Shown piece after piece: positions 26,901-38,700 of a DNA stretch of 64,000 bases. Numbering within the stretch: the stretch's first letter is position 1; each line of letters starts with the position of its first letter. The stretch comes from Atrichornis clamosus. Lineage: Eukaryota; Chordata; Aves; Passeriformes; Menuridae. The notes below the pieces were generated by a model. That model had not been told where the DNA came from. It did no database searches and was given only the letters and a program-made list of their open reading frames with translations. The position numbers and the translations under genes are program-made. Where the stretch lies: assembly GCA_013400975.1 (NCBI GenBank), contig WBMZ01008656.1:19764-83763 (forward strand), written 5' to 3'.

Positions 26901-28509
26901 TCATCCCAGCCAGCTGATAAATCATTTGGAGCAGAAGCGCTTCTGTTCACAGCATCATGGAATTGGCCTAGAAGCACAAAATAAAGACGTTAAGCTTTGA
27001 ACAGTCCACAATACAAACAGCATTGTCAGAAAGAGAGCTGTATCGTCTCTAATTAAAGCTAAGAGCACACAACAACCACCTGATGATGAACAGTGTTTCC
27101 TGCCTAACCCCAAACCCGTAACTGATTCCCTGTGCTCGCTACCAACCAAAGCAGCTACGAGGTCCCCACAGCAGGAGAGCTTCCTGACCAGGCTGGGAAG
27201 CGGCAGCCAGGGAAGGAAAGCCGCTCCTCAGGTGCTCCCGCAGCGTATTCCCGATGTGATTCCCCACAGGTGACCCATTTATTCACCGGTCAGGGAAATT
27301 ACCGCTTCGGTGCTTGAGACTTGGCAAGGAGGAGGCAAATTATAGCCTGTGCCAAGCAATTCATAATCCACACAAAACTGTTTTAAACTTCCCTCTTCAA
27401 AATGAAGCTCTGAGGAGTCGTTAAGAGAAAAAGCAAAAGGAACCTTCTGGTTCTTCACACCTGCTTTGTTTAGCCATTTGCATAGAAAACAACTTCACAG
27501 AGAACGCCCCTGAATTTTCAGTAACACGCCATTTGTTCCAGACAAAGCAAAGCCCAATTTAAAATTTGTATGTGGAATCTTCAGATTTTTTTATATGCTG
27601 TTTATATTTTAAAATCAACAAAAATGGAAAAACTCATCAAAACTAGTCTTCTGATGACAGGTCAGGTCAGATGGGATGGATACATTCTAGGTCAGAACCG
27701 TGCAATGGATTTACAATAAAGTCTAACATGAAAGCAAGCAAAGAACATCAGGTGCAGGCACATAAGAGTTAGGAAATACAATCCTTAATTATACGTTTTA
27801 ATGTTTTATGGAGGCAGAAAAGAAATTACAAACAAATTTTAATCCCGTTTGGGCATGATGTACTACTGTGGGAATCTGAAGTGCCTGTAACTTTTATGAA
27901 AATTTAGGGCCCTTTCTCTTCCTGTCTTTGCCTGCTCCTGCTGTCCTGCCTCATCACTTCATCCTGCCCCACAGCTCATCCAACCCTTTGCTAATATTTG
28001 CATTTTACAAATATGCAGGCTCTTGCACATATGTTTTTGAAACACTTTACTGTTTCAAATATTTTAATTTAACCAAAATGTCAACCCCATCTTAGGGTCC
28101 TGCACAACATTCTTTCACTCTGCAATTCACAAGGCACCTCAGCTACATCTACAGATGCATTCCATTGAAGTGAAATCAATTTCCAGGACATTTTGGGAAA
28201 ACGCTTGTATTTGTGTTTTGGACAGCGGAAAACCTTCAGTTTGTGGATTCTGCAGCACCTGTAATTGTCCTAGAAATGTGTGCCTTTGATGACCTGCAGC
28301 AGAACTGAGTCAGCTGGCAAGAACATTCTTGTTCTAAGGAGCAGCAGCCTGAGCGGTGCAAAATGCCACAGTCACACACACAAAAAATGTTTTCAAAAAT
28401 AAGCCAGCAAGCAGTAAGAGATGGGCATACATGTCATAAAGATGCTGCTTCTCTGAAATTCAAATAGAAAATGTATTTACACATTCCAAAAACACTAAAA
28501 AAGACACAC
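23969..28509 (-). other. ANKRD50: Predicted last exon of ANKRD50 (3' UTR)
   Basis: This is inferred, not seen directly. On the minus strand a strong acceptor (a long C/T tract ending 'ttttgag', AG at 28511..28510, with a branch-point-like 'gctaaaa' about 35 nt upstream) opens the segment. A canonical AATAAA at 23994..23989, preceded by three TGTA motifs, closes it. Together with a donor 3 nt after the stop codon, this gives a 3' UTR of about 4.5 kb. Inside are Pumilio-type TGTAAATA sites (28481..28474 and 24099..24092) and an AU-rich TATTTATTTA (24965..24956). Other AATAAA hexamers on the same strand (near 25190 and 27280) could give shorter forms. The 28 to 127-residue open frames here are not believable proteins. 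Confidence 0.45.
23989..23994 (-). promoter_or_regulatory. ANKRD50: Poly(A) signal, probable ANKRD50 distal site
   Basis: The minus strand reads AATAAA at 23994..23989. TGTA (CFIm-type) motifs lie 15 to 65 nt upstream (at about 24060, 24037 and 24010), and a T-rich stretch lies 30 to 50 nt downstream (about 23945..23960). This is the layout of a genuine vertebrate cleavage site, placing cleavage near 23965..23978. Confidence 0.5.
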
Positions 28510-29243
28510 CTCAAAAGGAAGAGGGAGAAAAATAGAGCTATTTTAGCTGACTCACTGAAAATTCATGTCTGAAAAAGTGAGTTATAATTACTTTTTCAGG
28601 TTAAAATTCAGTACCAGAGAAAAAGTGAGAAATCTAAATGAGCTCCAGGGATCAGGAACAAGAATGGTCAGAAAATTGGTACCATAACATAGATAATAAT
28701 TTTGCTCTGAGAAAACCCACTTTTTTATAGGAGGGTTACCTTTACAGTAACAGAAATATAAAATCAAAGCTTTAGAATAGTATTTTAACTTTTTAATTTG
28801 TAGATAACTATGCTTCACCCTTGAAATCCACATTCAGACTTGTAAGAACCTTCAGAAGCTTCCTGAAAAGCTGTAATGAAATAATGCCTCTATCTGAAAA
28901 TAGCACATATTAAAATTCCCATCTGTCCTTATGTTCGAAAACAAAATTCCAAATCAATGCTATGTGAAACTTGCTCTTTTATTCAGTCACTTCTCAAAGA
29001 CAGTGGGGCACAATTTCAGCAATCTGAATTCAAGAGAAAACACGACAGTGATCCAATTCCTCTATGGCTGATGCTTTTACATGACAGCAAAACAAATACT
29101 TGCTGGGTTAAGACTGTAACATTCATCGTTTTCATTATGAAAGCAATTACGATGATAAACGATCATAAAATGTAATTTTAGCACATTTTAAATGCACGTG
29201 ATGAAATACAGGCATTTGGTTCCTTCGTGACTGGGTAAGTTAC
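28510..29243 (-). other. ANKRD50: Predicted 3'-UTR intron of ANKRD50
   Basis: The donor AAAG|gtaact begins at 29243, only 3 nt beyond the stop codon. The best acceptor downstream is the pyrimidine tract ending at 28510. The intron would be 734 nt. A weaker acceptor lies near 28862 ('cttttcag'). Because the stop is well within 50 nt of the junction, nonsense-mediated decay would not be triggered. Confidence 0.45.
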
Positions 29244-29246
29244 CTT

Positions 29247-32200
29247 TTATAATGGTGTTTCCTTCTTGTAGTTGAAACTTGGGTCGCTACCTTCAATCTG
29301 AAGTTTTAAGGCTTGCTTAAGGCTGAGTTCTGTCTCTGCGGGAGGATAGCCTTCCAACACGTCCTGATGCCCTCTATCCTGCACTGTTCGTGGGACAGAG
29401 ACCCTGCCGAGGAAAACCTGGTTGCTCTGAAGATGGTAATTTGGATTTGTCATAATTCCATTTCTCTTCTTCTGCTCCCCACTCTGTTGGTGAATCAGAA
29501 ACTGCTGCTGAGACCGACCAACTTCCTGCTGAGCTGGCGGCACCAAAATTTTGCACTGTGGCTCTGCCGGCATTGATTTAAGTGGCATGCCTGTCCCAGA
29601 TTTGGCAAGAGATACTCGCTTATCAAACTGAGTCATTTCATACTCTAGCACTTTGGGTTGGGAGGAACCACTCTGCTTTATTTTTTTTCCAGCTGACCCA
29701 GACTTGCTGGAGTTGTCTGTTTTCCCCCCTTTGTTAGCTTTAGTTGATTTCAAACTAGGTTTTACTTGGCTCCACTCAAACTCGCTACTCGGTGAATTAT
29801 GATTTTGACTTAGGGAATGAGTTGTGGAGGAAGGAGAAACAATGGACTGCCTGCTTCTGCTGCGTGGCAGGGAATGCTGCTGTATTTGCTCTGTGAACGA
29901 CAGGCTGTGGAAACTATCAATGGGCACCGTCTGGGCGGTCGCCGTCGAGGACGTGGTGCGGAGAGAAGAATTTTTGGAACTCTTCAGGGAGTTATTTGAT
30001 AAAGATGACTTCTGACGGTCAACCGTGGAATCGGGCGACTCCGAAGGAGAACTGAAGGCATGCGCAGGCCCGTTGGATAATCCCCGCATTCCAGGCTGCA
30101 TGTCCCCTCCAGTACTGCCTGAACTATTGGACTTCATTGTTAAGGACTGCATTTTAGAGGAGACAGACTGCAGGGGTTTTTGCTCCATTGTGTGGACTGG
30201 AGACGGAGTGCAACCATTCAGAGTCGATGCACCATATTTTTCCAGTAATTTAATTATCTGAGAGTGTCCATTTTTAGCTGCAACTCGCATAGCAGTGCGC
30301 CCGAATTGGTCGGCGTGGTTGGGATCAGCACCATGCTCCAGTAATATCTGGACAACGTCAATGTGCCCTTCTTGGGCTGCAATGCAGAGTCCAGTAGCAC
30401 CTTGATTACACGTATGGTCAACCAGAGCGCCATGCTCAATGAGGAGCTGCACGACCTTCACGTGACCTTGCCAGGCAGCAGACTGCAAGGCAGATCTCTT
30501 CTCGTTATCTGCAGCGTTCACATCAGCATGGTATGTTATCAGCACCTGTACCATCTCCAAGTGGCCCTGCCAGCAGGAAACATGGAGTGCTGTTCTTCCT
30601 TCAGTATCACTTGCTTCTACGTTTGCACCATTTTCTAAAAAATACTCAGCCATCGTAAGCTGGTTTTCTAATGCTAAGATATAAAGTGTTGGCCGGCCAT
30701 CAGCATCTTTGTAGTTCACATCTGCTCCATGGCTGAGCAGTAGCTCAACTATGTCTCTGTGACCCTCTAAGGCAGCAACCCGGAGAGCATTTCTCCCATC
30801 ATAGCCTCTCTGATCAATGTTGGATTTATTTTCCAGTAACATCTGCACACAATCATAGTGACCTTCCTGTGCAGCTAATATGAAAGGTATACGTCCATCA
30901 TTATCGATTTCATTTGTTCTAGCACCTTGTTCTATAAGAGCTTCACATATCAACCTGTGACCTTCAAAAGCTGCCATGTGCAGAGGTGTCCAGCCTGCAT
31001 CGTCTCTATGATTTTCATCCAGCCCCCTGTCCAGCAGAGTCCGTACCACTTCAACGTTGCCCTGCGCAGATGCTATGCTCAGCACTGTCCTACCTTCGCT
31101 GTCAATGCTATCAACAGCTGCACCCCAAAACAAGAGCGTATTCACAACGGAAGCGTGGCCCATGGAGGCTGCTGCCAGGAGCGGCGTACGGCCGTTGTTG
31201 TCCGTGTGATCGACATCAGCTCCTCCTTCCAGAAGCAGATCGACGACGTCCACGTGTCCTTCATAGGCAGCTACCAGCAGCGGAGTCATGCCGTCCTTAT
31301 CACAGTGGTCAACTTCAGCCCCGCGGTCGATGAGCAGGCTGACCACCGAGGCGTGCCCCTTACTGGCCGGAACACAGAGCGCAGCCACAGACAGCGCCGT
31401 TCTCCCATCCACGTCCTCGTGGTTCACCTCCGCACCGTGGTCCAGCAGGTGCTCCACGATCTCTTTATGTCCCATGTAGGCAGCTGCAATCAGAGCCGTC
31501 CTGCCCTCATTGTCAGCTTTATTCACTTCAGCACCGTGCTGCAGCAGGTTCAGCACGATATCTTCGTGTCCCCCCCACGCCGCCGCTCTCAGCGCCGTCC
31601 GGCTGTCAGCATCTGCACAGTCCACTTTGACCCCGGCGTAGAGGAGTGCGGACACCACCTCTGTGTGCCCTCCCCACGCTGCTGACCGCAGCGCCGTCCA
31701 GCCATCGTGGTCCGTGTGGTTGACGTTGGCCCCGCAGCCGATCAGGCAGTTGACCACCTTGGTGTGTCCCTGCCGAGAAGCCAAGGTAAGCGCAGTTTGC
31801 CCGTGGGTGTCTTCTATCTCCAGATCTGCTCCCCTGGACACCAGCAAGTTGACCACATCGAGGTTGCCGCTGTACGCCGCGTTGGCCAGGAGCGTTCTCC
31901 CGTTGGAATCGCACTGGTTTACAGACGCTCCGTTGTCCAACAGGGTGCGGATGGAGTCCTCCCTCTCCAGGGCCTGCCGAACGATGCAAGATGTGCGGTC
32001 ATCTTCGCTGTTGACGTGAGCACCAGCTTTTACCAGCAGCTGCAATACCTCTTGTTCTTTAGGAATTAAGGTCGACAAGGAGTCTTTCACAGGTGTGCCA
32101 TTCCATATCATCCACAGAGCCAGCTCGGAAGTCTCTAACTGTAAATTTGAATTAATTAGATGCAACGCAAACTCTTGAGCTTCTAACGGTGTTAAATCCT

Positions 32201-32791
32201 TTGCCCGGCAGGTGTAACTCATCGCCAGCATTCTGTGTCCCTCTGCTGCGTTACACAAGTATTTCTGTGTACAGTGCTTTACATCCAGCAACCATTCCGC
32301 AAAACTGTAATGGAATAAGATTTTTGTATTTCCAAGGCCGTCAATAAGGACTTTCGACAGGACATCCAATTTGCGCTGGAAGTCTTCCATTGTCAGCGTC
32401 ATGTTTTTGGTCCACACCGCGTGATACAATTCGGTGGTGGTCAAGGGCCTACAGGCTGCAAGGATTACATTAAGAATAGGCTGGACCTTTGCAAACTGTT
32501 TTCTCACAAAAAGTCTCTGGCAGAGCCAAAGGTAGAGGCCGTTTAATGTTCCTGGAATATCACGGATCTCCCGTAACATAATAAAATTCTCCACAACTCC
32601 ATCTAGGACACGTTCCAGATACAAAAAGCAGCCGCTGCTTTTGATGTGAAGCTGATTCAGCATTTCTGCCGTTTCTTTTGTGAGGTGTTGTCTCAGGGCT
32701 TCTTCCTGGTCCAAACGATGCAGAATGTATTGCTGCACATCTTTCACAATGTAAGCCTTCCGAAGGTCATCCAGACTTATTTTTCGAAAAC
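29247..32791 (-). CDS. ANKRD50: ANKRD50 coding exon 4: ankyrin array and C-tail
   Basis: This exon encodes residues 238 to 1417 and completes codon 237 (GGT, split G|GT). The acceptor is 'ctctcttccctctcaatag|GTTTTCG', with AG at 32793..32792. Residues 238 to about 480 finish the NTPase module and a helical linker ([15 protein letters not shown] and onward). About 18 to 19 ankyrin repeats follow over roughly 481 to 1094, most with the DGRTALxxAAxxGH consensus. The repeat beginning near residue 698 carries a short insertion before its second helix ([12 protein letters not shown]). Residues 1095 to 1417 are serine-, lysine- and glutamine-rich, probably disordered, and end in ETPL, a class I PDZ ligand. 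The family is known for endosomal recycling with SNX27, retromer and the WASH complex. The frame is open throughout with no damage. Identification rests on near-identity to the remembered vertebrate ANKRD50 family; the bounds come from splice consensus and frame. Confidence 0.96.
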
Positions 32792-35700
32792 CTATTGAGA
32801 GGGAAGAGAGTTGCAATTATTTCTGATCCAATTCTGCTTAACTCAGTGTTAACAGTAAATAAAAGCAGAGACATTTCTGGGTGGGGAACACCCACAATAA
32901 AATATTTTCCCTGTAAACAGAGAAAACATAGATTAATTATAATAACAGAAAACTGTTATAATAAATATTGTTATAACCACCTACTGTAAGAAGAAATATA
33001 TGCTATTAACAAAAAAAAATATTGAAAATCACTTTGACTTAGGCATTAAGTGTCTACCTTGGACAATACTAAACACCTAAGCAAAACCATCAAAACTGCA
33101 ACCACAATAACATTATTAAGCATTATTATATTATTAAAGGAATAATCCCTTCTCCAATGTGGCTAACAATGGAATTCCAAATAATTTTCAGCTTTTTAGA
33201 TTAAGACGATTATTATGTTTGTTTAATTACAGAAGAGGTTATTCACGCCTGCTGCATATGCATGATTAAATGTATATAAATCACTAACTTGGCTACCAGA
33301 GTTTCTTTTAAAAGCTTTTATGATATAGTAGAGGCACTCAAAAATAGTTTTAAATATCTTTAGACCTCTGCGCACCAAAAATGACCTACTTTTCTCAAGT
33401 GAGGACTGAGTTTTAGATAAACAGCCTGGTTCTTTGGTACGTGACTCATTGTATAAAGAAACAGGTTTTCTTATAGTCATATGATCTCATTGTTTTTCCA
33501 GGCTGTTTACTCTTTAGAGGAAAAAGGGACATTATTTCATGCATGCAGACTGTGTCCATCCCCTCTCCACCCAAGGAAAAGGACACTGTTCTTGGCAGCA
33601 TCTGTGAGGAAGTCCCCTGGGCCACCTCAGCAGCCCTAAGACTCTCAGGAATGAGGCTGAATGAAGGCAGAGTTGTGTGGACACAGGGCTACCTCTGCCA
33701 TTCCAAACATTTGCTTTGGTAGAGCCAAGGTAAGCACTTGAGGAAGACCTACCCTCTTTGATTAATGACACATTATGTTGTTTGAACTCTACTCCTCCGG
33801 AAGTTATGGGAAAACCACAGAGGTCACCGACACAGCAGCTTCAGTGACTGTGTTTGAGGCCAGATGTGCAGCTCGCTTCTCCAGGGACAGGCTGTAAGCC
33901 CTTCCTCCAGAGCAGCAGACTGCACCCTTTTCCTTACAGCCAGCTCAGCTAGTCAGAAACAAAGCCAACTCTGCTTTTCAAACCAAACCAAAGTTACTAA
34001 ACTCGGAATTATACTAAACAAAAAGCAACCATAGACCAGTGTATTCAATTCAATTATGGCCCCATCTCCACAGAACAAGTCATTTTAAGGGAGCCTCTGA
34101 AGGATGTTGCTTCTAGACCTATGTTTTTATTGTATTTAAACACTCTGTGGATGAAACTGCTCAGTCTGTAGCTTGTTCTGACAGCAAATTCAGGCCAATA
34201 ACAGAGCTGTGTTTTTTGTTCCCCAGTAGCTGCAGCAGAGGTTCTGAATGTCCTGTTAAGATCACTCTGTTAATTGTTTAGTCTACATGAGCATTGTACA
34301 AACACAGCAGATCAGAACTGAGAGGCAAACCATGGAAGTGTTACTAAAATATTTCTGCTTCCCTCAGTAATTATGGAAGAACTATAAACAGGACTAAACC
34401 AATAGAATACCTAAACCAAAATCATGCTTCTCCACAAAATAAAATCACTGAGAGGATGCTTTTGCACAGTCAGTTCAGAGGATAAGACTACACAAATAAG
34501 ATGGACTACTTGAACATTTTTGAATGAGAAGGCCAGTAAGAAGAAAATAATCTTTCTCCATTCCAGAGGCTTTTTCTTTTTTTCTTTTGGCTCTCGAAAG
34601 AAACACAGAACCATCTTTATCCACCACAATTTTCCACAAATTCAAGTAATGTCCTAACCTGACCTGCAGAATGGTATAATTTACTGTATTTTATTAAAAT
34701 ATTCTGTATGTAACTTTGTACAGCCCTTAATTCTTGCACATAACCCAAATAAGAAACTTTGCTGAGTAAGAACAGACAGTGCCCTGTGATTCTGCAGGTC
34801 CCAAGCTTCCACTTGAAGTGAAAGGCTGTTTCTAGGTCAGGATCCTTCAGAAAATACAGAAGTGAAAAAATAACATTAAAAGCAGGGCATTGCTTGGTGC
34901 ATGGATTCACAGCCACATGTGAACATGGAGCCGTAATTAGTGACAAGTGTCCCTTTGCTTGGCTCATGTGCACAGGGGACAGCTCTGTTTTGCCCAATTT
35001 AGAGCAAATACAACCACACTGTTCACTCACCTTCCTCTGAACCACTCTGCTTCTCCTCACACAGATTTGTACCTGTTACCACGCTGAACAAGAGCAGGCG
35101 GAGGGCTCTGCAAACTCATTCCCTACGTCTTTAGTCCTAAGTGACCCTGCTCCCAAAATCCCCAGCCTCTCACACTAATCCCATGCCCACATCCTTCCGA
35201 TACATACCTGCAAATGTAAGCTATTTTTATTGTTACACCACTCGTGTTTTTTCAGTAGTGGATTTCATTTCCCTGCAAAGAGAAAACCCCCGATGGACTC
35301 GCACAACAGCAATCCTGAGATTGCAGCTGATGTTCAGTGTTGCCTGACTAATGACCACACTTCACCTCCCCTGACTCCCAGCCTTCACAGGAAAAACTTG
35401 CAGAGTGGTAATTGTTTAAGCGCCCCAGTCTCAGTCTCCCTATCTGTGCTTCAAAAATCAAAAGACTCTTGCTTGTCTTGCAAGTGTTCTCTGAAAAACA
35501 ATTTTATTTTGCTTCCCAAAACGAGCGGGAAAGTGAACAAAATCATTTCGGAAGTGATATAAAATCCTAAGCCCTCCAAATAAAAAAGTAAAAAAGGAAG
35601 GGTTTGTGTGGTTTTTTCTTTTTCCTTTAAAAGAGGTATCAGTGCCTAGAGAAGCTGTGGATGCTCCATCCCTGGAAGTGTTCAAGGCCAAGTTGGATGG

Positions 35701-38700
35701 GGCTCTGAGCAACCTGGTCTAGTGAAGGTGTCCCTGCCCATGGCGGGGTGGTTGGAACCAGACTGCCTTTAAGGTCTCTTCCAACCCAAAACGTTTTGTG
35801 ATGCTCTGAACATTTTGTTCTGTATTAGGGCTAAAAATATACCCTGATCTGTACTCACCTAGGATACATCAAATATCTAAGCACTTCAGACAAGTAAGTA
35901 AGTAAGTTTCAGAAGTCCTTCTAGCAGTTTTACACTATTTGATTGGCTGTATGTTCATGGAAGCCAAAAATTGGCATTCTTCTCTTATTTTTTTTCCTTC
36001 TTTTCTGCAGTATTTCCACATATTTCTTCTTAATGATATCCTATATATTGTATCTGAAAATAAGCTTGGATAGCAAGAAGCACACCACACTCATACAGAC
36101 CTTTCCACATCCCAGGGATGAAATGCCCTTCAAGGGCTGGGATTAACAAACCGCCATTGTAACAGCCTTTTAGACATAAACAGGATGTTAATTTTAACCA
36201 CTGCACCATGACATACCATAATAAGTAAATAATTCAAAAGAGGCCTTATAGATAGAACTGTATTTTTTTAGGTCTTAAATTTTTTGTTGCTAGCTTGAAG
36301 AAGGAAAACAAAGCTGTGTTTTTTTCCCCCAAATATCTATCTAAATGAGGTCATTTTACATTTCCAAACAAAGATCCTGCAAACTTGCTTTTCAACCCTG
36401 CCCCATACAATAAGTCACGTTCATGGACAAGAAGCACCAAAACATTAGGAGAAAGCTTGTTTTGTTTCAGATGCATTCCCATGAACTACTTAAGCTCAGC
36501 AAAACAGAAGTTACAGTAGACAGAACTTGCAGTCCCACGACCCTGCTTTTTGCATTGTTAAAATTTTTCTTACAACACATCACTTTCAACCCAATGGGAG
36601 CTTGAATATGGATAGCTCTGATTTATTACTTTTCTGGCAGTTCTGTAAACAAATCTGTTCCAAATGTATTCCTTGGCAAGATCTAGGGTCATTCAACAGG
36701 GGAAAAAAAAAAGTATCTTGGTTATAAATACTTTTATTGCATGTCAACCTTTTTGTATTTTAATAATAAAAAATAAGCTATTAACTAGCAAGTTTCAATA
36801 CTTAAAAATATCCTTCAACTTTCGTATCTTTAAATAGATTTACATAAGCACATACCAGAAGTTTTAAATACATTTTAATATATTTAACTGAATTGTTAGC
36901 TGTAGAGTAATCTAAATGATTACAAGGCATGGCAATAATTTGGCATTAATAATTTACACTGCTGATCTAAACATATATTGAATTAGGTATTTCTGTGGCC
37001 ATTTATGCACACCTGCTCAAAAGGAGTAACTTACCCAGCAGAGTAAAGTACACCTGGAGACTCCAGCAGCACATTTAGCTTTTAGTGCACTGGCAGAATA
37101 CTGTGCATTACAAATTTCTCTGCGTCTACTGCGGATGCTACAAGACACTGAGGCTGAAATCTGCTGCTCTCACTGGTCCGTGTCATTGCACAGAAGTTTA
37201 TTTAATTAGATCTACAGGTAATAGTCCATTTAAAACAATTCAGTCTTCCCTCTTTAATTACCAGGCAATTAAGTTCCAAATTCACACACAACTTTTTACA
37301 AGGAAGTATGAAATTCCCTAGGACAATGTTTTCAAAGTGCTAATGAAAAGAAAGGACACAGTAATTAAAAGCTCCCTATTCATTTCCCATGCCTTCTAAA
37401 TAATTTTTCTTTCCAAAACTCAAACCTAACCAAGAAATAAACTTTTTCAAAGCTTTAATATTATAAAAGTAAATTTTACAACCACATAAATATATTAAAA
37501 TTTGTCTTTTATAGTAAAAACCAAACTCACATAAAGACTTCAACATGAAATCACCCAAATAAGTTCCCACCTACAATGAAAAATTAGAGGACAACTTAGA
37601 TATTTCATTTTGGAAGTAATCTCTACTGAAGTGGTCTCATGCCACTTATTTTCTTGAATGGCAGCTATAATGAGAAAGGTTCAACTCCAGATCAGGCAAC
37701 TGATTTGATTTGGGGATTCAGCATTATAACAACCTGAGTAGCTTTAATCACCAAACTGTGAGGTTTTTGAGAGAAGCTGGGTTGTGATTTTTACTGTATT
37801 TCTCTGAGGTTTTCACATTTTTGCTTATTTTTTAATTTTTGGCAAGGCTGTAAGGAAAACAACCTTCCACATCTATTCAGACCAGTAAATAGCAGAAATG
37901 TGAGAAAGACATGTTCCCAAGATTTCCAACCAAGAATAAATCTGGATAAAAATCAACTCTTAAAATGTCTGTCTGAAACTGAACAGCAGAAAAAAGAGTG
38001 AAAATTGAACACCATTGTCTGTTTCTGCCTATGGACAAGTGGGTGAATGGAGCTTAAGTTGTCTCTGAGGCTAAACCCTTTGAGCTCCACTTTTGATTCT
38101 TTTTATTGAAGTTTCCAGCACCTTTCTGGTATTTGATATGAACCTTATGAAAACCACAGCTCCCTGAGATCTGACATCTGCACGGGTAGTGCTGCGCTGG
38201 TGCACTCACACCTCATGCATGAGAAGGAATTCTCTGGAAGAACGTCAGTGTTTAACTGAGGGGTATAATCAAGCCAGATACCACAGATACTTGATTTACG
38301 AGTGTAGTAAAAAGGAAGGAATTAGGTAAATGCCTATTAAAAAAAGCCTTTTGAAAGCAATAGAGCTTTAGTACATATGCACTTTTGTCTATTTACCCTT
38401 ATGCTGTTAATGAGAAATTATCTCCTGTTCACTCAAACTTACCCATGTAAAATTGCCTGAATTTAAAATACCTCAAGTTTTTCAACTAATATGATGGGTT
38501 TTTAAGGAAGAAAATTAGTTTTGTAAGAACGACTTCTATGTTTTCAAGATTTAGTTTCATTTTAGAAGAATCATTAGAATTAGCTCCTTAGCTAAAAATT
38601 AAAAAAAATTGTAGGTCCTGTGCCACTTTGATGTTGGAAAGACTGTGTTAATGTAGCTGCTTGACCATCCATACTTGTAGCCAAACGATACCAAATGATG

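Noticed and set aside
30927..31685. 252-codon plus-strand open frame over the ankyrin exon
   Set aside because: It is antisense to ANKRD50, follows the 99 bp period of the ankyrin repeats and lies mostly in the GC-rich block. Antisense frames stay open by codon bias there. It has no domain of its own.
32792..32816. An ATG (MQLSSLSIG) as start of a shorter ankyrin protein
   Set aside because: These codons read through the exon 4 acceptor 'caatag'. The correct upstream residues come from exon 3, where frame and phase match perfectly.
34617..35060. 147-codon minus-strand frame in intron 3
   Set aside because: Considered as an extra ANKRD50 exon. Exons 3 and 4 already join in frame across it, the peptide fits no part of the family, and no bounding splice pair keeps phase.
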